Numbered from the stretch's first letter, positions 1 through 8,464 are shown. The stretch: DNA of 64,000 nucleotides from Aestuariirhabdus sp049985285 (GCF_049985285.1 NZ_JBNIEU010000001.1:496001-560000), one strand, 5' to 3'. The notes: a model not told the origin generated them from the sequence alone. A program made the numbers and translations.

Positions 1-184
1 TACAGGCGACACCAAACGCGGGCACCAGTGGCTCCAGCGCTCGCGCACAGGCCTCACAGCCATGTCCATAGGCGTTGGCTTTAACAATGGCAATGCTCTT
101 CGATTGCGGAGCGACCTGCTGCGCCAGGCGGTAGTTGGCCCGCAGGGCGTTGAGGTCAATTGAGGCTTTGGCGGGGCGTCCCAT
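1..184 (-). CDS. alr: Alanine racemase, N-terminal part (runs off the window)
   Basis: The visible 61 residues are the N-terminus of a PLP-dependent alanine racemase, which interconverts L- and D-alanine for peptidoglycan or D-alanine catabolism. The motif IVKANAYGHG places the PLP-binding lysine at residue 35 and the conserved tyrosine at 39, the spacing expected for Alr/DadX. ATG at 184 follows a strong AGGAGG six bases upstream. The rest of the gene lies beyond the left edge. It lies directly downstream of a D-amino acid transaminase gene on the same strand, about 110 bp away, which suggests shared D-amino acid metabolism. Whether it is the biosynthetic (alr) or catabolic (dadX) paralogue cannot be decided here. 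Confidence 0.93.
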   Translation of the reverse strand, partial: MGRPAKASIDLNALRANYRLAQQVAPQSKSIAIVKANAYGHGCEACARALEPLVPAFGVAC

Positions 185-293
185 CGGCAACCTCCTGATC
201 AGGCTACGGGAAAACAACGAGTAAAAAACCGACCCAGTTTGCTGCGCCGGTAAAACGAAAGCCCAGCGGCTTTCGGGTGCCTAACTCGCACAC

Positions 294-1151
294 TCAATAA
301 TCGAACTTGGCCGCGCCATAGAGCTTGGAGGCCTGCTCCCAGACAAGACCGACCCGTCCATCACCAACGGGCTTGCCATCCACTTCGATAACCGGAGCCA
401 TCTCCTTGGAGGAACTGGTGATCCACACCTCATCTGCGGCCATCACCTCGTCGCGGCTGACGTCCCGCTCTTCAACCGCAATGGACCCCTCCTTACGCAG
501 AATATCAAGAATCATCAAACGGGTGATTCCCGGCAAAATCTGATTATCCAGTTTGGGGGTAATGACAACCCCATTCTTAACAATAAAGACGTTGCAAGCC
601 CCCGCTTCCGTCAGCATGCCAGCCGAATTAAACAGGATGATCTCATTGTTACCCGCAGCGTGCCCCTCCTGAAAATGGAGCACGTTCCCCAGCAGCGCCG
701 TAGATTTGATATTGCAACGCTTCCAACGCAGGTCTTCGCCGACCGACACCTTATAACCATGGGCGCTCGCACGGTCCGCCTTCTGCGGCAATGGTATCTC
801 GAACGCCATGCAAAATACGGTGGGCTCGACGCCTTCAGGAAATGCATGGAACCGCTTGGTGTCTGCACCTCGACTCACGTGTAGATAGATCCCCAGATTA
901 CCGCCACCATTGCGCTTAGACAGGGACTCACAGACCTCTCTCCACCGCCCATGATCCCACCCCAATTGAATCCCCAGGGCCGACAAGCCGTTTTGCATGC
1001 GATCGATGTGAGGGCCAAAACCAACCATCCGCCCCTCATAGGAAGGGATCACCTCATAGATGCCATCACCAAACAAAAAACCCCGATCCAGCGGAGAAAT
1101 ACGCGCCTCTTCGATGGGCAGATAGGATCCATTCAGGTAAACGATACTCAT
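294..1151 (-). CDS. dat: D-amino acid transaminase (class IV aminotransferase)
   Basis: A 285-residue fold-type IV PLP aminotransferase, likely D-alanine:2-oxoglutarate transaminase making or using D-glutamate. Visible features are DRGFLFGDGIYEV near residues 22-34, the catalytic lysine K149 in the NIKST context, and the PLP-ring glutamate in MLTEAGACN (E182). An R-x-H motif (R100, H102) matches the carboxylate trap of D-amino acid transaminases rather than branched-chain aminotransferases or aminodeoxychorismate lyase. That favours the D-amino acid assignment. Upstream is a 317-bp gap; downstream is alanine racemase. The ribosome site before the ATG is weak. A branched-chain or lyase function is possible but less likely. 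Confidence 0.88.
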   Translation of the reverse strand: MSIVYLNGSYLPIEEARISPLDRGFLFGDGIYEVIPSYEGRMVGFGPHIDRMQNGLSALGIQLGWDHGRWREVCESLSKRNGGGNLGIYLHVSRGADTKRFHAFPEGVEPTVFCMAFEIPLPQKADRASAHGYKVSVGEDLRWKRCNIKSTALLGNVLHFQEGHAAGNNEIILFNSAGMLTEAGACNVFIVKNGVVITPKLDNQILPGITRLMILDILRKEGSIAVEERDVSRDEVMAADEVWITSSSKEMAPVIEVDGKPVGDGRVGLVWEQASKLYGAAKFDY

Positions 1152-1468
1152 AGGAAAACACTCACATTCGATGGTTAGTCATTTCAGCATCACCGACGCC
1201 GATACAATTCCGTCCCGGGAACGTTCTTACGCGGGCAACTCCTGTCACCCCTATTATTTCACAACGATGCACGCCAGCGGCGCTTATCCGTCCGGCGCCA
1301 ACAGGGCCGAACAGGATACTTCGATTTCAAAAGAGTTATTACCTATTATTAGCCACCCTACCGACAGATACCCTGGAAAAACAAGAATAGCCTGAATTAT
1401 TCACTACCTTTACCCCTTAACCTCCAATATTTACGGGGCATGATTACCCCGGTGGGTGACCGGTACGC
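1152..1468. other. Intergenic gap between dat and the lysR gene
   Basis: These 317 bases carry no convincing gene. They should hold the dat promoter and the 3' end of the lysR transcript. A weak CGGGG/CCCCG stem-loop at about 1434-1455 lies just past the lysR stop codon but has no clear T-run on that strand. Nothing else was recognised. Confidence 0.5.
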
Positions 1469-2383
1469 CTACAGATCGGCTCCCGGGAGACTCATCAGCT
1501 GGCGCCCCTCTTCGGCCAGCAGCCCAGGCAACAAGCGCTCATCATCCAGGCGCCAGGCGCAACAAAACTCCAGTTCGGGCGGCTCGGGTTTTAACGCTAT
1601 TCGCTCCAGGGCTCCCCGCGCCAAAGCGGATTCTACCAAGGGTTGCGGCAACAGGGCCACGCCACAACCCTGCTCTGCCAAAGCCTGTAAATTCGCCACC
1701 GAGCTGCAAGTATAGAGGACCGGCTCTTCCAGCGAGCCGGCGGCTGCGTCACCATGACCCAAGGACGAGATCAACCCTTGCAGGTACCTCCAGGGGCGCG
1801 TATTGCGTGGAAAGCTGAGAATCGGCTGGCGTAGTAACAACTCCAGCCCGTCGCTGCCATCCAACCCCAGCGCAGGTGACGCGACCCAGCATTGCAGGCA
1901 AGCACTCAGGGGCTCAACCACCAATTCACTACTGTATTGCTCGGTAACCATCAGCGCCAGATCCAGCTCGTGCTCGTGCAGCGCACGCCACAACTCGTGG
2001 GACAGATCGGTAGTGATCTCGAACTGCAGCAAAGGAAACTGCTGCCGCCAACGCTCCAATAGTGGCGCTATCCATAGCTGGGCAAGGGTGTCGGCCACCC
2101 CGACTCGAACCACACCCCGCTGGGGTGCTGCATCGCCCAACTGGGCTTTCATCTCCTCTTGGACCGCCACCAGCTTGCGGGCATAAGGCAGCAACTGCTT
2201 ACCTCGCGCTGTCAGTCGGGTGCCACTCTTGTCGCGCTGAAAAAGCTGCACACCCAACTCCTCTTCGAGGGTCGCAATTCGCGCCGATATGGCGGGTTGT
2301 GAAGCGTGAAGCTGCTGCGCCGCGGCATGAAAACTGCCGAGACTGGCCACCTTGATAAAGCTGTTTAGATTACGAATCCGCAT
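1469..2383 (-). CDS. LysR-family transcriptional regulator of the 5-oxoprolinase operon
   Basis: A 304-residue LysR-type regulator. The N-terminal winged helix-turn-helix is clear (F-x-K-V-A-S-L-G-S-F, then A-A-x-Q-L-H-A-S-Q-P-A-I-S), followed by the linker helix and an effector-binding domain. ATG at 2383 gives the usual LysR N-terminus; an in-frame GTG at 2404 is an alternative. The gene overlaps the end of the DUF4392 gene by 14 bp, so it looks translationally coupled as the last gene of the pxp operon. The placement suggests it senses an operon substrate such as 5-oxoproline or D-glutamate (inference). A candidate operator is the dyad at 6577-6599 ahead of the first operon gene. Confidence 0.9.
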   Translation of the reverse strand: MRIRNLNSFIKVASLGSFHAAAQQLHASQPAISARIATLEEELGVQLFQRDKSGTRLTARGKQLLPYARKLVAVQEEMKAQLGDAAPQRGVVRVGVADTLAQLWIAPLLERWRQQFPLLQFEITTDLSHELWRALHEHELDLALMVTEQYSSELVVEPLSACLQCWVASPALGLDGSDGLELLLRQPILSFPRNTRPWRYLQGLISSLGHGDAAAGSLEEPVLYTCSSVANLQALAEQGCGVALLPQPLVESALARGALERIALKPEPPELEFCCAWRLDDERLLPGLLAEEGRQLMSLPGADL

Positions 2384-3266
2384 CGTCAGCTGGCTCGAAA
2401 CCACTCACCCGGCGCAACTGCAACAGCAGCGATTCCCCCTCCTCCACCACCAGCCCATCTTCGGTCAGCTCGTTGACCCGGGTAACGCCGTCGACGCTGC
2501 CAAGCGCGGAGAGGTACTGCAATATTTGCAGCGGCTTTATCATGGCGAGCAGGTCCACTCCACTCCAGCGGGACAGAAAAGTAATAATGCCATAGGCCCC
2601 CCAGTTGGAAACGTCGGCCACGATAAGCTCATCGCAGCCGGTCGCTGCTGGCGTGATATCGAGCATCTTTAACGCCTGGCTCACATTCCCCATGCCGATC
2701 TCGTTACCTCCATCACCGATGGCGATGGTCGGGCAGTCACTATGGATCATAAACGTATCGAAGCAGGCGGTTCGCGCGCTGATACTCTCGCCGCGCATAT
2801 TGTAATACTCACCGTCACTCGCCATGCCAGGGCGCTCAATAGAGATAATCGCCTCGGGCTGGAAGTACGACAGGGCCTTTTTAGCCTCCTGCTCGCGTTC
2901 GCTGTGATCTCCTACGCGAATCTCGTGCACTCGATACTTGGTCGCCAAAGCTCGGGATATGGGCGCTCCGCACACGATAATGGGCTCGGCCCCTAGAGCC
3001 TCCAAACTGTGGTAGAGCGCCAACGCACCGACAGGGCCGTCGGTCTCAAAAGTATCGACAACCGGAAAGCCGGTGCCGATCAACACTACCCCCCGACAAT
3101 TGCGCAATAGGTGGGCCGCTCGCAGACAGTACCCAGGCTCCAGCGCAGGCTGAACCGTTTTCATTCCGCGCAAATTGCGAGCTACCAACAGATCCTCAAC
3201 CCGGTAGCTCAACGCCAGCTCAGCTTCCGCCGTCAGCTTCATCTCTTCAGTACGAGCATTAGTCAT
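2370..3266 (-). CDS. DUF4392 protein, C-terminal-half homologue of D-glutamate cyclase
   Basis: A 298-residue protein resembling DUF4392, the family that forms the C-terminal part of vertebrate D-glutamate cyclase (DGLUCY). Visible blocks are a nucleotide-fold-like stretch (RGVVLIGTGFPV, then ETDGPVGALAL), SIERPG around the middle, and IAIGDGGNEIGMGNV. It probably acts with the DUF1445 protein made from the first gene of the operon to cyclise D-glutamate to 5-oxo-D-proline. This is inferred from DGLUCY, where both domains lie in one chain. ATG at 3266 is one base past the pxpC stop, so the two are coupled. It contains no membrane segment or signal peptide, so it is cytoplasmic. Confidence 0.82.
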   Translation of the reverse strand: MTNARTEEMKLTAEAELALSYRVEDLLVARNLRGMKTVQPALEPGYCLRAAHLLRNCRGVVLIGTGFPVVDTFETDGPVGALALYHSLEALGAEPIIVCGAPISRALATKYRVHEIRVGDHSEREQEAKKALSYFQPEAIISIERPGMASDGEYYNMRGESISARTACFDTFMIHSDCPTIAIGDGGNEIGMGNVSQALKMLDITPAATGCDELIVADVSNWGAYGIITFLSRWSGVDLLAMIKPLQILQYLSALGSVDGVTRVNELTEDGLVVEEGESLLLQLRRVSGFEPADDADS

Positions 3267-3267
3267 T

Positions 3268-4227
3268 TTATGGCTCCAGGGGAACGGGTTCGAGCGTAAG
3301 ACGCTGCCAACGAGCAGCCGCTAACGCGGACAAGTTATGGGCCTGCTCCTGACTGATGGATTCAAAACGGATGCAAGCACCCGGAGCGAGCTGGGCCAGG
3401 CGCGCCGTATCCTCGGCGATCACCGACCCCAATTTCGGATAACCTCCGATCGTCTGCCGATCGTTCAGCAGCACAATAGGCTGCCCGTCTGCGGGTACCT
3501 GAATGGCGCCGTGACAGATCCCCTCGGAGAGAATGCCATCCAGTGTGGAGGTGATCGGCGGGCCGTCGAGACGAAACCCCATACGATCAGAGCGATCGGT
3601 CACCCGGTATTCACCCTGAAAGAAACGCAGCTGCTGTTCACGGCTAAACGCCTCCTGCTGATAGCCCAACACCATCCGCAGCGTCACCGAATCACCGTAG
3701 CCGGGGCGCAGCTCTGCTGGCAGCCGCCAACCCTGAGGAGCGGAACAGGGGACGAAGGCGAGCCTGTCACCCGGCTTGACCGCGCCGCCATCAAGCCCCC
3801 CCACCCCTTCGCGCACTACGGTTGCAGTACTGCCAAACTGGGGCGCAACGATAAACCCACCAGCAATCGCAAGATAGGCGCGGGTCCCCTTGCGCCCATA
3901 ACCCAGCTCAATGCGATCCCCCTGGCGAATACGATGACTGCACCATAGGGACCGCATCTCACCATTGACCTTAAGGTCCAGCTCGGCGCCCGTAACGGCC
4001 ACTACCGAATCGCCTTCGGCCTCCAGCACCAGCCCGCCAAAGCTGACCTCCAGCGCGGTTACAGTATCTGCATTACCACACAAGCGATTGGCGACTCGAA
4101 ACGCCCAGGGATCCAGGGGGCCGCCGCAGGTCAGGCCAATACCATGACACCCCAAACGGCCACCATCTTGTAGCAAACTCAGCAATCCCGGCTGTTTAAC
4201 CAACAGTGCACCCATGGCTCCGCTCAT
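3268..4227 (-). CDS. pxpC: 5-oxoprolinase subunit C (KipA / biotin-dependent carboxyltransferase family)
   Basis: A 319-residue PxpC/KipA protein, one of three subunits of the bacterial ATP-dependent 5-oxoprolinase that opens 5-oxoproline to glutamate. Typical blocks are the N-terminal GLLSLLQDGGRLGCHGIGL, GGPLDPWAFRVANRL and SEGICHGAIQVPADGQPIVLLNDRQTIGGYPK (given here only as landmarks split over the chain). It overlaps pxpB by four bases (ATGA), consistent with coupled translation of complex subunits. Order A-B-C matches known pxp loci. Older names are urea amidolyase-like or allophanate hydrolase subunit 2; the presence of pxpA and pxpB decides for 5-oxoprolinase. Confidence 0.93.
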   Translation of the reverse strand: MSGAMGALLVKQPGLLSLLQDGGRLGCHGIGLTCGGPLDPWAFRVANRLCGNADTVTALEVSFGGLVLEAEGDSVVAVTGAELDLKVNGEMRSLWCSHRIRQGDRIELGYGRKGTRAYLAIAGGFIVAPQFGSTATVVREGVGGLDGGAVKPGDRLAFVPCSAPQGWRLPAELRPGYGDSVTLRMVLGYQQEAFSREQQLRFFQGEYRVTDRSDRMGFRLDGPPITSTLDGILSEGICHGAIQVPADGQPIVLLNDRQTIGGYPKLGSVIAEDTARLAQLAPGACIRFESISQEQAHNLSALAAARWQRLTLEPVPLEP

Positions 4228-4913
4228 GCCACCTCTCCCAACTGGCCACCCAGGGCAAAAAACTGCTCACGATCGATCGCCTCGAAACGCACCCGGTCAC
4301 CCACGGCAACCGGCATACTGGGCTCGGCTGACGGGTCAAACATACGTTGAGGGCAGAGTCCGATAAGATTCCACCCCCCGGGGGATACAGCCGGATAGAC
4401 CGCCGTTTGGCGGTCGGCAATGGCAACGGCGCCACGGGGCACTCGCTGGCGGGGTGTTGCCAGCCTTGGGGCGGCAATGCGCGGGTCGACCTCGCCGAGG
4501 TACGCGAAACCTGGAGCGAAGCCGATGGCATAGACCCTGTATTCCGCCTGCTGATGCAGCTGCACCACCTCTTCTATGCTGAGGTCAGCGCGCCGGGCAA
4601 GGGAAGCCAGGTCAGGGCCCGACTCCTCGGCATAGTAAACCGGCAGGGACACCAGCCGCCCCTCCCCCTCGGCCCCAGACCCACTTAGAACGGGCAAGGC
4701 ATGGATCGCCGCCTTAACCGCAAAATGATCGGTTTGTAACGGATCGTAGATCACCAACAGGGAAGCATAGGAGGGCACCAGGTCCACCAACAGGCGGCCC
4801 AGGCTTAAACGCAAAGCCTGGGCCGCCTGCTGCACCTGCGCTGACACTTCGGGTGTTGCCAGGGAGCCAAAATAGACGATCAAGGCACTCTCGCCTGCCA
4901 CCTCGATACGCAT
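4224..4913 (-). CDS. pxpB: 5-oxoprolinase subunit B (KipI family)
   Basis: A 229-residue PxpB/KipI family protein. Recognisable are GESALIVYFG near the N-terminus, YAIGFAPGFAYLGEVD around residue 131, and PRGAVAIADRQTAVYP followed by PGGWNLIGLCP. These are hallmarks of KipI and allophanate hydrolase subunit 1. It should pair with PxpC, and both work with PxpA on 5-oxoproline. Start ATG at 4913 overlaps the pxpA stop by one base (TGATG), and the stop overlaps pxpC by four. In Bacillus the homologue also inhibits the kinase KinA, but no such partner is seen here. Confidence 0.93.
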   Translation of the reverse strand: MRIEVAGESALIVYFGSLATPEVSAQVQQAAQALRLSLGRLLVDLVPSYASLLVIYDPLQTDHFAVKAAIHALPVLSGSGAEGEGRLVSLPVYYAEESGPDLASLARRADLSIEEVVQLHQQAEYRVYAIGFAPGFAYLGEVDPRIAAPRLATPRQRVPRGAVAIADRQTAVYPAVSPGGWNLIGLCPQRMFDPSAEPSMPVAVGDRVRFEAIDREQFFALGGQLGEVA

Positions 4914-5641
4914 CAGGAGATCGCCTCGCGAATCTCTTGAATCGCAGCGATACCCTCGGCGTTATCGCCGTGCACACACAGGGTGTCCACCACCAACTGC
5001 AAGCGATGACCGCTGACGGTGGTGACCGCCTGCTCGGTAGCCAACTGTTGCACCTGTTCCAGCATCCGCTGGCGGGAGTGCACCGCCCCCGTTCGAGTAC
5101 GCGCCAACAGGCGTCCATCATCGTCATAACAGCGGTCAGCAAAGGCTTCGAACCAGAGCTCGATCCCATGCTGGCGGGCCTCTTTTTGGTGCTGTTCGGC
5201 TTGCGGTGTTGCTTGCAGCATCAACACGACCGGCCGGTGATAACTGGCGATGGCATTCATAATGGCACCGCGCACAGTTTCGTTTGCCATCATATCGTTG
5301 TAGAGCGCGCCGTGGGGTTTTACATATTCCAGCTCCATGCCCTGCACCCGCGCCATACCATCCAGAGCTGCCACCTGATACATCAGCAGCGCTTCAATTT
5401 CGTGGGGCTGGCAGTTCATTGAACGACGTCCGAAACCAACCAGGTCGTGATAGCCGGGGTGGGCACCCACCATCACACCATGTTGCTTGGCCAGGGCCAG
5501 GGTTTGCTGCATGATCACCGGATCGCCGGCATGAAACCCGCAGGCGATATTGGCCTGGTCAATATGGGGCATGACCATCGCGTCCATGCCCATGGTCCAG
5601 GCACCGAAGCTCTCACCCAGATCACAATTCAAACGTAACAT
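4913..5641 (-). CDS. pxpA: 5-oxoprolinase subunit A (LamB/YcsF family)
   Basis: A 242-residue LamB/YcsF protein, the A subunit of 5-oxoprolinase. Characteristic motifs are LNCDLGESFG at the N-terminus, ANIACGFHAGDP, VGAHPGYHDLVGFGRR and VKPHGALYN. The chosen start is ATG at 5641, preceded by GGAG six bases upstream; an in-frame TTG two codons earlier is less likely. It is followed directly by pxpB with a one-base overlap. The upstream DUF1445 gene ends 47 bp away on the same strand. Length and motifs are normal for the family. Confidence 0.94.
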   Translation of the reverse strand: MLRLNCDLGESFGAWTMGMDAMVMPHIDQANIACGFHAGDPVIMQQTLALAKQHGVMVGAHPGYHDLVGFGRRSMNCQPHEIEALLMYQVAALDGMARVQGMELEYVKPHGALYNDMMANETVRGAIMNAIASYHRPVVLMLQATPQAEQHQKEARQHGIELWFEAFADRCYDDDGRLLARTRTGAVHSRQRMLEQVQQLATEQAVTTVSGHRLQLVVDTLCVHGDNAEGIAAIQEIREAIS

Positions 5642-5688
5642 CGCCAACTCCCGCTAGCGCCGACCGCGCCGCTCTTATAAATATTTTT

Positions 5689-6477
5689 TTACATCACCGC
5701 AAGGCGACTATTGGGCAGATCGGTCACCAGCATGGCACCTGGGCTATGGGTAATACAAAAGGGCGGCCGCGCCTGTTCCAGCGCTACCTGAGGCGTCACA
5801 CCGCAGGCCCAGAATACTGGCAGCTCACCGGGCTTAATGGTCACCGCGTCACCAAAGTCTGGCGCAGCGATATCCTTCACCCCAATCAACGCTGGGTCTC
5901 CGAGGTGCACCGGAGCACCATGTACCGAAGGAAATCGGGTGCAGATCTGCACCGCACGTATCGCATCTGCCGCCTTCATGGGGCGCATGCTGACCACCAT
6001 CGTACCGCTAAACCGCCCAGCGCTATTGCACGCAATATTGGTACGATACATCGGCACGTTGACCCCTTCGGTGACATTGCGCACCTCAAGCCCATCCGCC
6101 AGCAAGGCCTCCTCGAACGAGAAGGAGCAGCCCAGCACAAAGGTCACCAGATCGTCACGCCAATGGTCGCTAATATCAGCAACCTCCTCGACCAGCTCAC
6201 CATCGCGAAAGATACGGTAGCTCGGTATATCGCTGCGAATATCCAGATCCTCGCCCAGGGCCGGTATACGGTACTCACCGGGATTGGCCGCCATCCCAAC
6301 CAGCGGGCAAGGCTTGGGATTGAGTTGGCAAAACTGGAGAAAGTCGTTGGCCCAATCCTTTGGCAAGATGCACAGATTTCCCTGCACAAAGCCGGGGGCA
6401 AAACCGGAGGTATTGCCGGTATGTTCACCACGTCGAATACGTTGGCGCAGCTCTTGCGCGGTCACGTGCTGGGTCAT
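5689..6477 (-). CDS. DUF1445 protein (YcsI-like), N-terminal-half homologue of D-glutamate cyclase
   Basis: A 262-residue DUF1445/YcsI protein, often named putative hydro-lyase. Family blocks include GFAPGFVQGNLCILP, FCQLNPKPCPLVG, ALGEDLDIRSDIPSYRI and CSFSFEEALL. In vertebrates this domain is the N-terminal half of D-glutamate cyclase, which forms 5-oxo-D-proline from D-glutamate. In Bacillus ycsI sits beside the kip/pxp genes. It is the first gene of the operon, with GGAG six bases before the ATG. With the DUF4392 gene at the other end of the pxpABC block, the operon holds both DGLUCY halves as separate genes. Direct enzymatic function of the bacterial pair is inferred. Confidence 0.88.
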   Translation of the reverse strand: MTQHVTAQELRQRIRRGEHTGNTSGFAPGFVQGNLCILPKDWANDFLQFCQLNPKPCPLVGMAANPGEYRIPALGEDLDIRSDIPSYRIFRDGELVEEVADISDHWRDDLVTFVLGCSFSFEEALLADGLEVRNVTEGVNVPMYRTNIACNSAGRFSGTMVVSMRPMKAADAIRAVQICTRFPSVHGAPVHLGDPALIGVKDIAAPDFGDAVTIKPGELPVFWACGVTPQVALEQARPPFCITHSPGAMLVTDLPNSRLAVM

Positions 6478-6576
6478 AAAGAACTCCTACGGGTCGGCGT
6501 CAGCGCCGAGGGTCAAAAACAGGGCTCAGTGTCTCTCCGGCCAACGGTTGCTGTCCAATGGATAGTTGCTGGCACC

Positions 6577-6599
6577 ACTGATAAGCATTCTTTATCAGT
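6577..6599. promoter_or_regulatory. Dyad ACTGATAA-N7-TTATCAGT, candidate LysR operator
   Basis: A perfect 8-bp inverted repeat with a 7-bp spacer lies about 100 bp upstream of the DUF1445 start codon. LysR regulators typically bind interrupted dyads with a T-N11-A core and 7-bp spacing, and this fits. The operon ends with a lysR gene, so it is the obvious candidate to bind here. Alternatively it is a weak stem-loop, though no T-run follows it on either strand. Confidence 0.5.
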
Positions 6600-6713
6600 T
6601 TGAGCAAATTGGCAATCCTCAGCCCAGCGTTACCCTGCTGCGCGCGCCATACTCAGCGCGACTCGCCGCACCCAGGCAGGCGGCCGACCGGCTGCCTGCA
6701 GTGGCCTGGGACG

Positions 6714-7208
6714 CTACTCGTTGATGCCCAACAGCTCAACATCGAAGATCAACACCGATCCAGCAGGAATTGAACCCGCCGAGCGGTTGCCATAACCCAG
6801 CTCGCTGGGAATATAGAGCCGCGTCTTTTCCCCTACCACCATCAATTGCAAACCCTCGGTCCAGCCTCGAATGACCTGCCCCAGTCCGAAGCTAATGGGC
6901 TCTCCACGCTCCACCGAACTATCGAATACGCTACCGTCGATCAGGGTGCCATGATAGTGGACCCTGACCGTGTCGCTGGCGTCAGGGTGCTCGCTGCCAG
7001 ACCCGGCCTCCAGGACCTTGTACTGCAAACCGGAAGGGGTCGTTTGCACGCCTTCGGCCTTGGCGTTTTCAGTCAGAAACTCCTGCCCGAGGCGAACATT
7101 CTCCTCTGCGGCCTTCTGGCCCTTGGAGGTCACCGACTGAATCAAAAAAAATGCCGCCGCCACAATGGCGACACCAATCAAAATATTAACCACGCGTTTC
7201 ACCTGCAT
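6714..7208 (-). CDS. FKBP-type peptidyl-prolyl cis-trans isomerase, membrane-anchored
   Basis: A 164-residue protein with an N-terminal hydrophobic anchor (residues about 6-24), a charged spacer, and a C-terminal FKBP domain. FKBP landmarks are VRVHYHGTLIDGSVFDSS, the ISFGLGQVIRGWTEGLQLM block and IPSELGYGNR. It should catalyse proline isomerisation in the periplasm. ATG at 7208 is chosen because AGGA lies at good spacing just upstream; an in-frame start at 7289 would add 27 unlikely residues before the membrane segment. A single signal anchor without lipobox is seen. The substrate is unknown. Confidence 0.9.
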   Translation of the reverse strand: MQVKRVVNILIGVAIVAAAFFLIQSVTSKGQKAAEENVRLGQEFLTENAKAEGVQTTPSGLQYKVLEAGSGSEHPDASDTVRVHYHGTLIDGSVFDSSVERGEPISFGLGQVIRGWTEGLQLMVVGEKTRLYIPSELGYGNRSAGSIPAGSVLIFDVELLGINE

Positions 7209-7302
7209 ATTGTCCTGTTGTGTTGAATGGCCTTCACCTGGAGGCGAGGAGGCTCTCTGTACAGATACCGGGTTCTCCCGAAGACCCATGATTGAACTGA
7301 AA

Positions 7303-7842
7303 CTATTGGTTGGGTTTAACCCAACACCTGGAAATCTTTTCGGTAATGTAGGTATGGTTATCGGGAATATCTCTATTTACGAAGCTCATCGCTCCTACCG
7401 TCACATTATCACCAATTCGCATACCTGAACCAATAATGCAGCTATTGGCTCCCACGCTCACGTTGTCACCGATCACTACCGGCGCTTCCGATTTTCCATC
7501 GCTACCGATCGTTGTGTTTTGCAGCACGCTGAAGTTTTTCCCTATTTTTACTGCATTGGTAATCACGATGCCCACATTATGGCCGATGACCAACCCTTCA
7601 CCGATATCAGCTCCCAACATGATCTCAATGCTGTAACGCCGTACCAGCCAGTTGCCAAGGCTATTGGAAAGCGACTTCAGGGTACGATTATTACTGCCAT
7701 GTAACTGGTTGGCTATGCGAAACCAAAAAAGGTAATTGCATCGTTTGCTGCGCCGAGCACGGCGAAACACCTTCCACCAGGAGAATTTCTTCTCCTTGCC
7801 ACCAATAATTTCGACATGAAAGTAGTCCTTCAGAGTTGGCAT
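7303..7842 (-). CDS. Hexapeptide-repeat O-acetyltransferase (serine acetyltransferase-like)
   Basis: A 179-residue protein with a basic, Trp/Phe-rich N-terminal half and a C-terminal left-handed beta-helix. The repeats are visible in IEIMLGADIGEGLVIGHNVG, AVKIGKNFSVLQNTTIG and VVIGDNVSVGANSCIIGSG. The histidine in IGHNVG matches the CysE-type active-site position. CysE-like proteins of this size often acetylate sugars of capsule or lipopolysaccharide rather than serine, and the cysteine-pathway genes are absent here. ATG at 7842 has AAGGAG seven bases upstream; a longer in-frame start at 7926 is poorly supported. The substrate is unknown. Confidence 0.8.
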   Translation of the reverse strand: MPTLKDYFHVEIIGGKEKKFSWWKVFRRARRSKRCNYLFWFRIANQLHGSNNRTLKSLSNSLGNWLVRRYSIEIMLGADIGEGLVIGHNVGIVITNAVKIGKNFSVLQNTTIGSDGKSEAPVVIGDNVSVGANSCIIGSGMRIGDNVTVGAMSFVNRDIPDNHTYITEKISRCWVKPNQ

Positions 7843-7927
7843 CCCGGAGCTCCTTGGCGGCCAGATCGATGGAGAGAAAGGTGATAGTGAGAAATCGACG
7901 GCAAACATTGTACCCCCGCCACCCAAC

Positions 7928-8350
7928 TCACTCCACTACGGGCGCAAACCCCTCGGGATACCAGTGATTTCTCGGCACCTTAATCCACCCACCAGTTGCG
8001 CCGCAGCGCGCCCGCCCCTGGTAATGAACTCCCCCATTAATGCGATCCTGAAATATCTCCTCAATGACCAAATCGCCATCGCCCAGCATACAAATCCGTT
8101 CCGTGCTTTGGTTAGAGTACCCGGAAAGCTCGACAAAATAGCGGCCACCATTAAAACGCCTAAGCGACCACTCCCGATCGGGGGTAGGGACCAACGCGAG
8201 AGGGGCCTCGATAAACTCCCGGTACTCCGGCTGATCATTAAGCGACTCGCGATCCGCACCCACAACAGTCGTTCCAACAACAGGCGTATACGCCAGCGCC
8301 GAGCAGCCCGCGAGCCCCAACACGGCAAAAACCAGTAACCATCCGCGCAT
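7928..8350 (-). CDS. Putative small lipoprotein
   Basis: A 140-residue protein with a typical lipoprotein signal: MRGWLLVFAVLGLAGC with the lipobox cysteine at residue 16. The mature part has four further cysteines or aromatic-rich strands (for example CMLGDGD and RARCGATGGWIKVP) and no family I recognise. It is probably anchored to the inner leaflet of the outer membrane or to the inner membrane; residue +2 is Ser, favouring outer membrane. It is divergent from the tartrate dehydrogenase gene, with a 114-bp shared upstream region. Confidence 0.72.
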   Translation of the reverse strand: MRGWLLVFAVLGLAGCSALAYTPVVGTTVVGADRESLNDQPEYREFIEAPLALVPTPDREWSLRRFNGGRYFVELSGYSNQSTERICMLGDGDLVIEEIFQDRINGGVHYQGRARCGATGGWIKVPRNHWYPEGFAPVVE

Positions 8351-8464
8351 CTCCCCTCCCCCATATCACCGATAGAGCAGTAACATTGTCCCTATCCGAA
8401 GGCGAATAGCAATCCGGTAAGGATTCGCTATGATGTGAGCTCCCTTACACACAGGAGATAGCGT

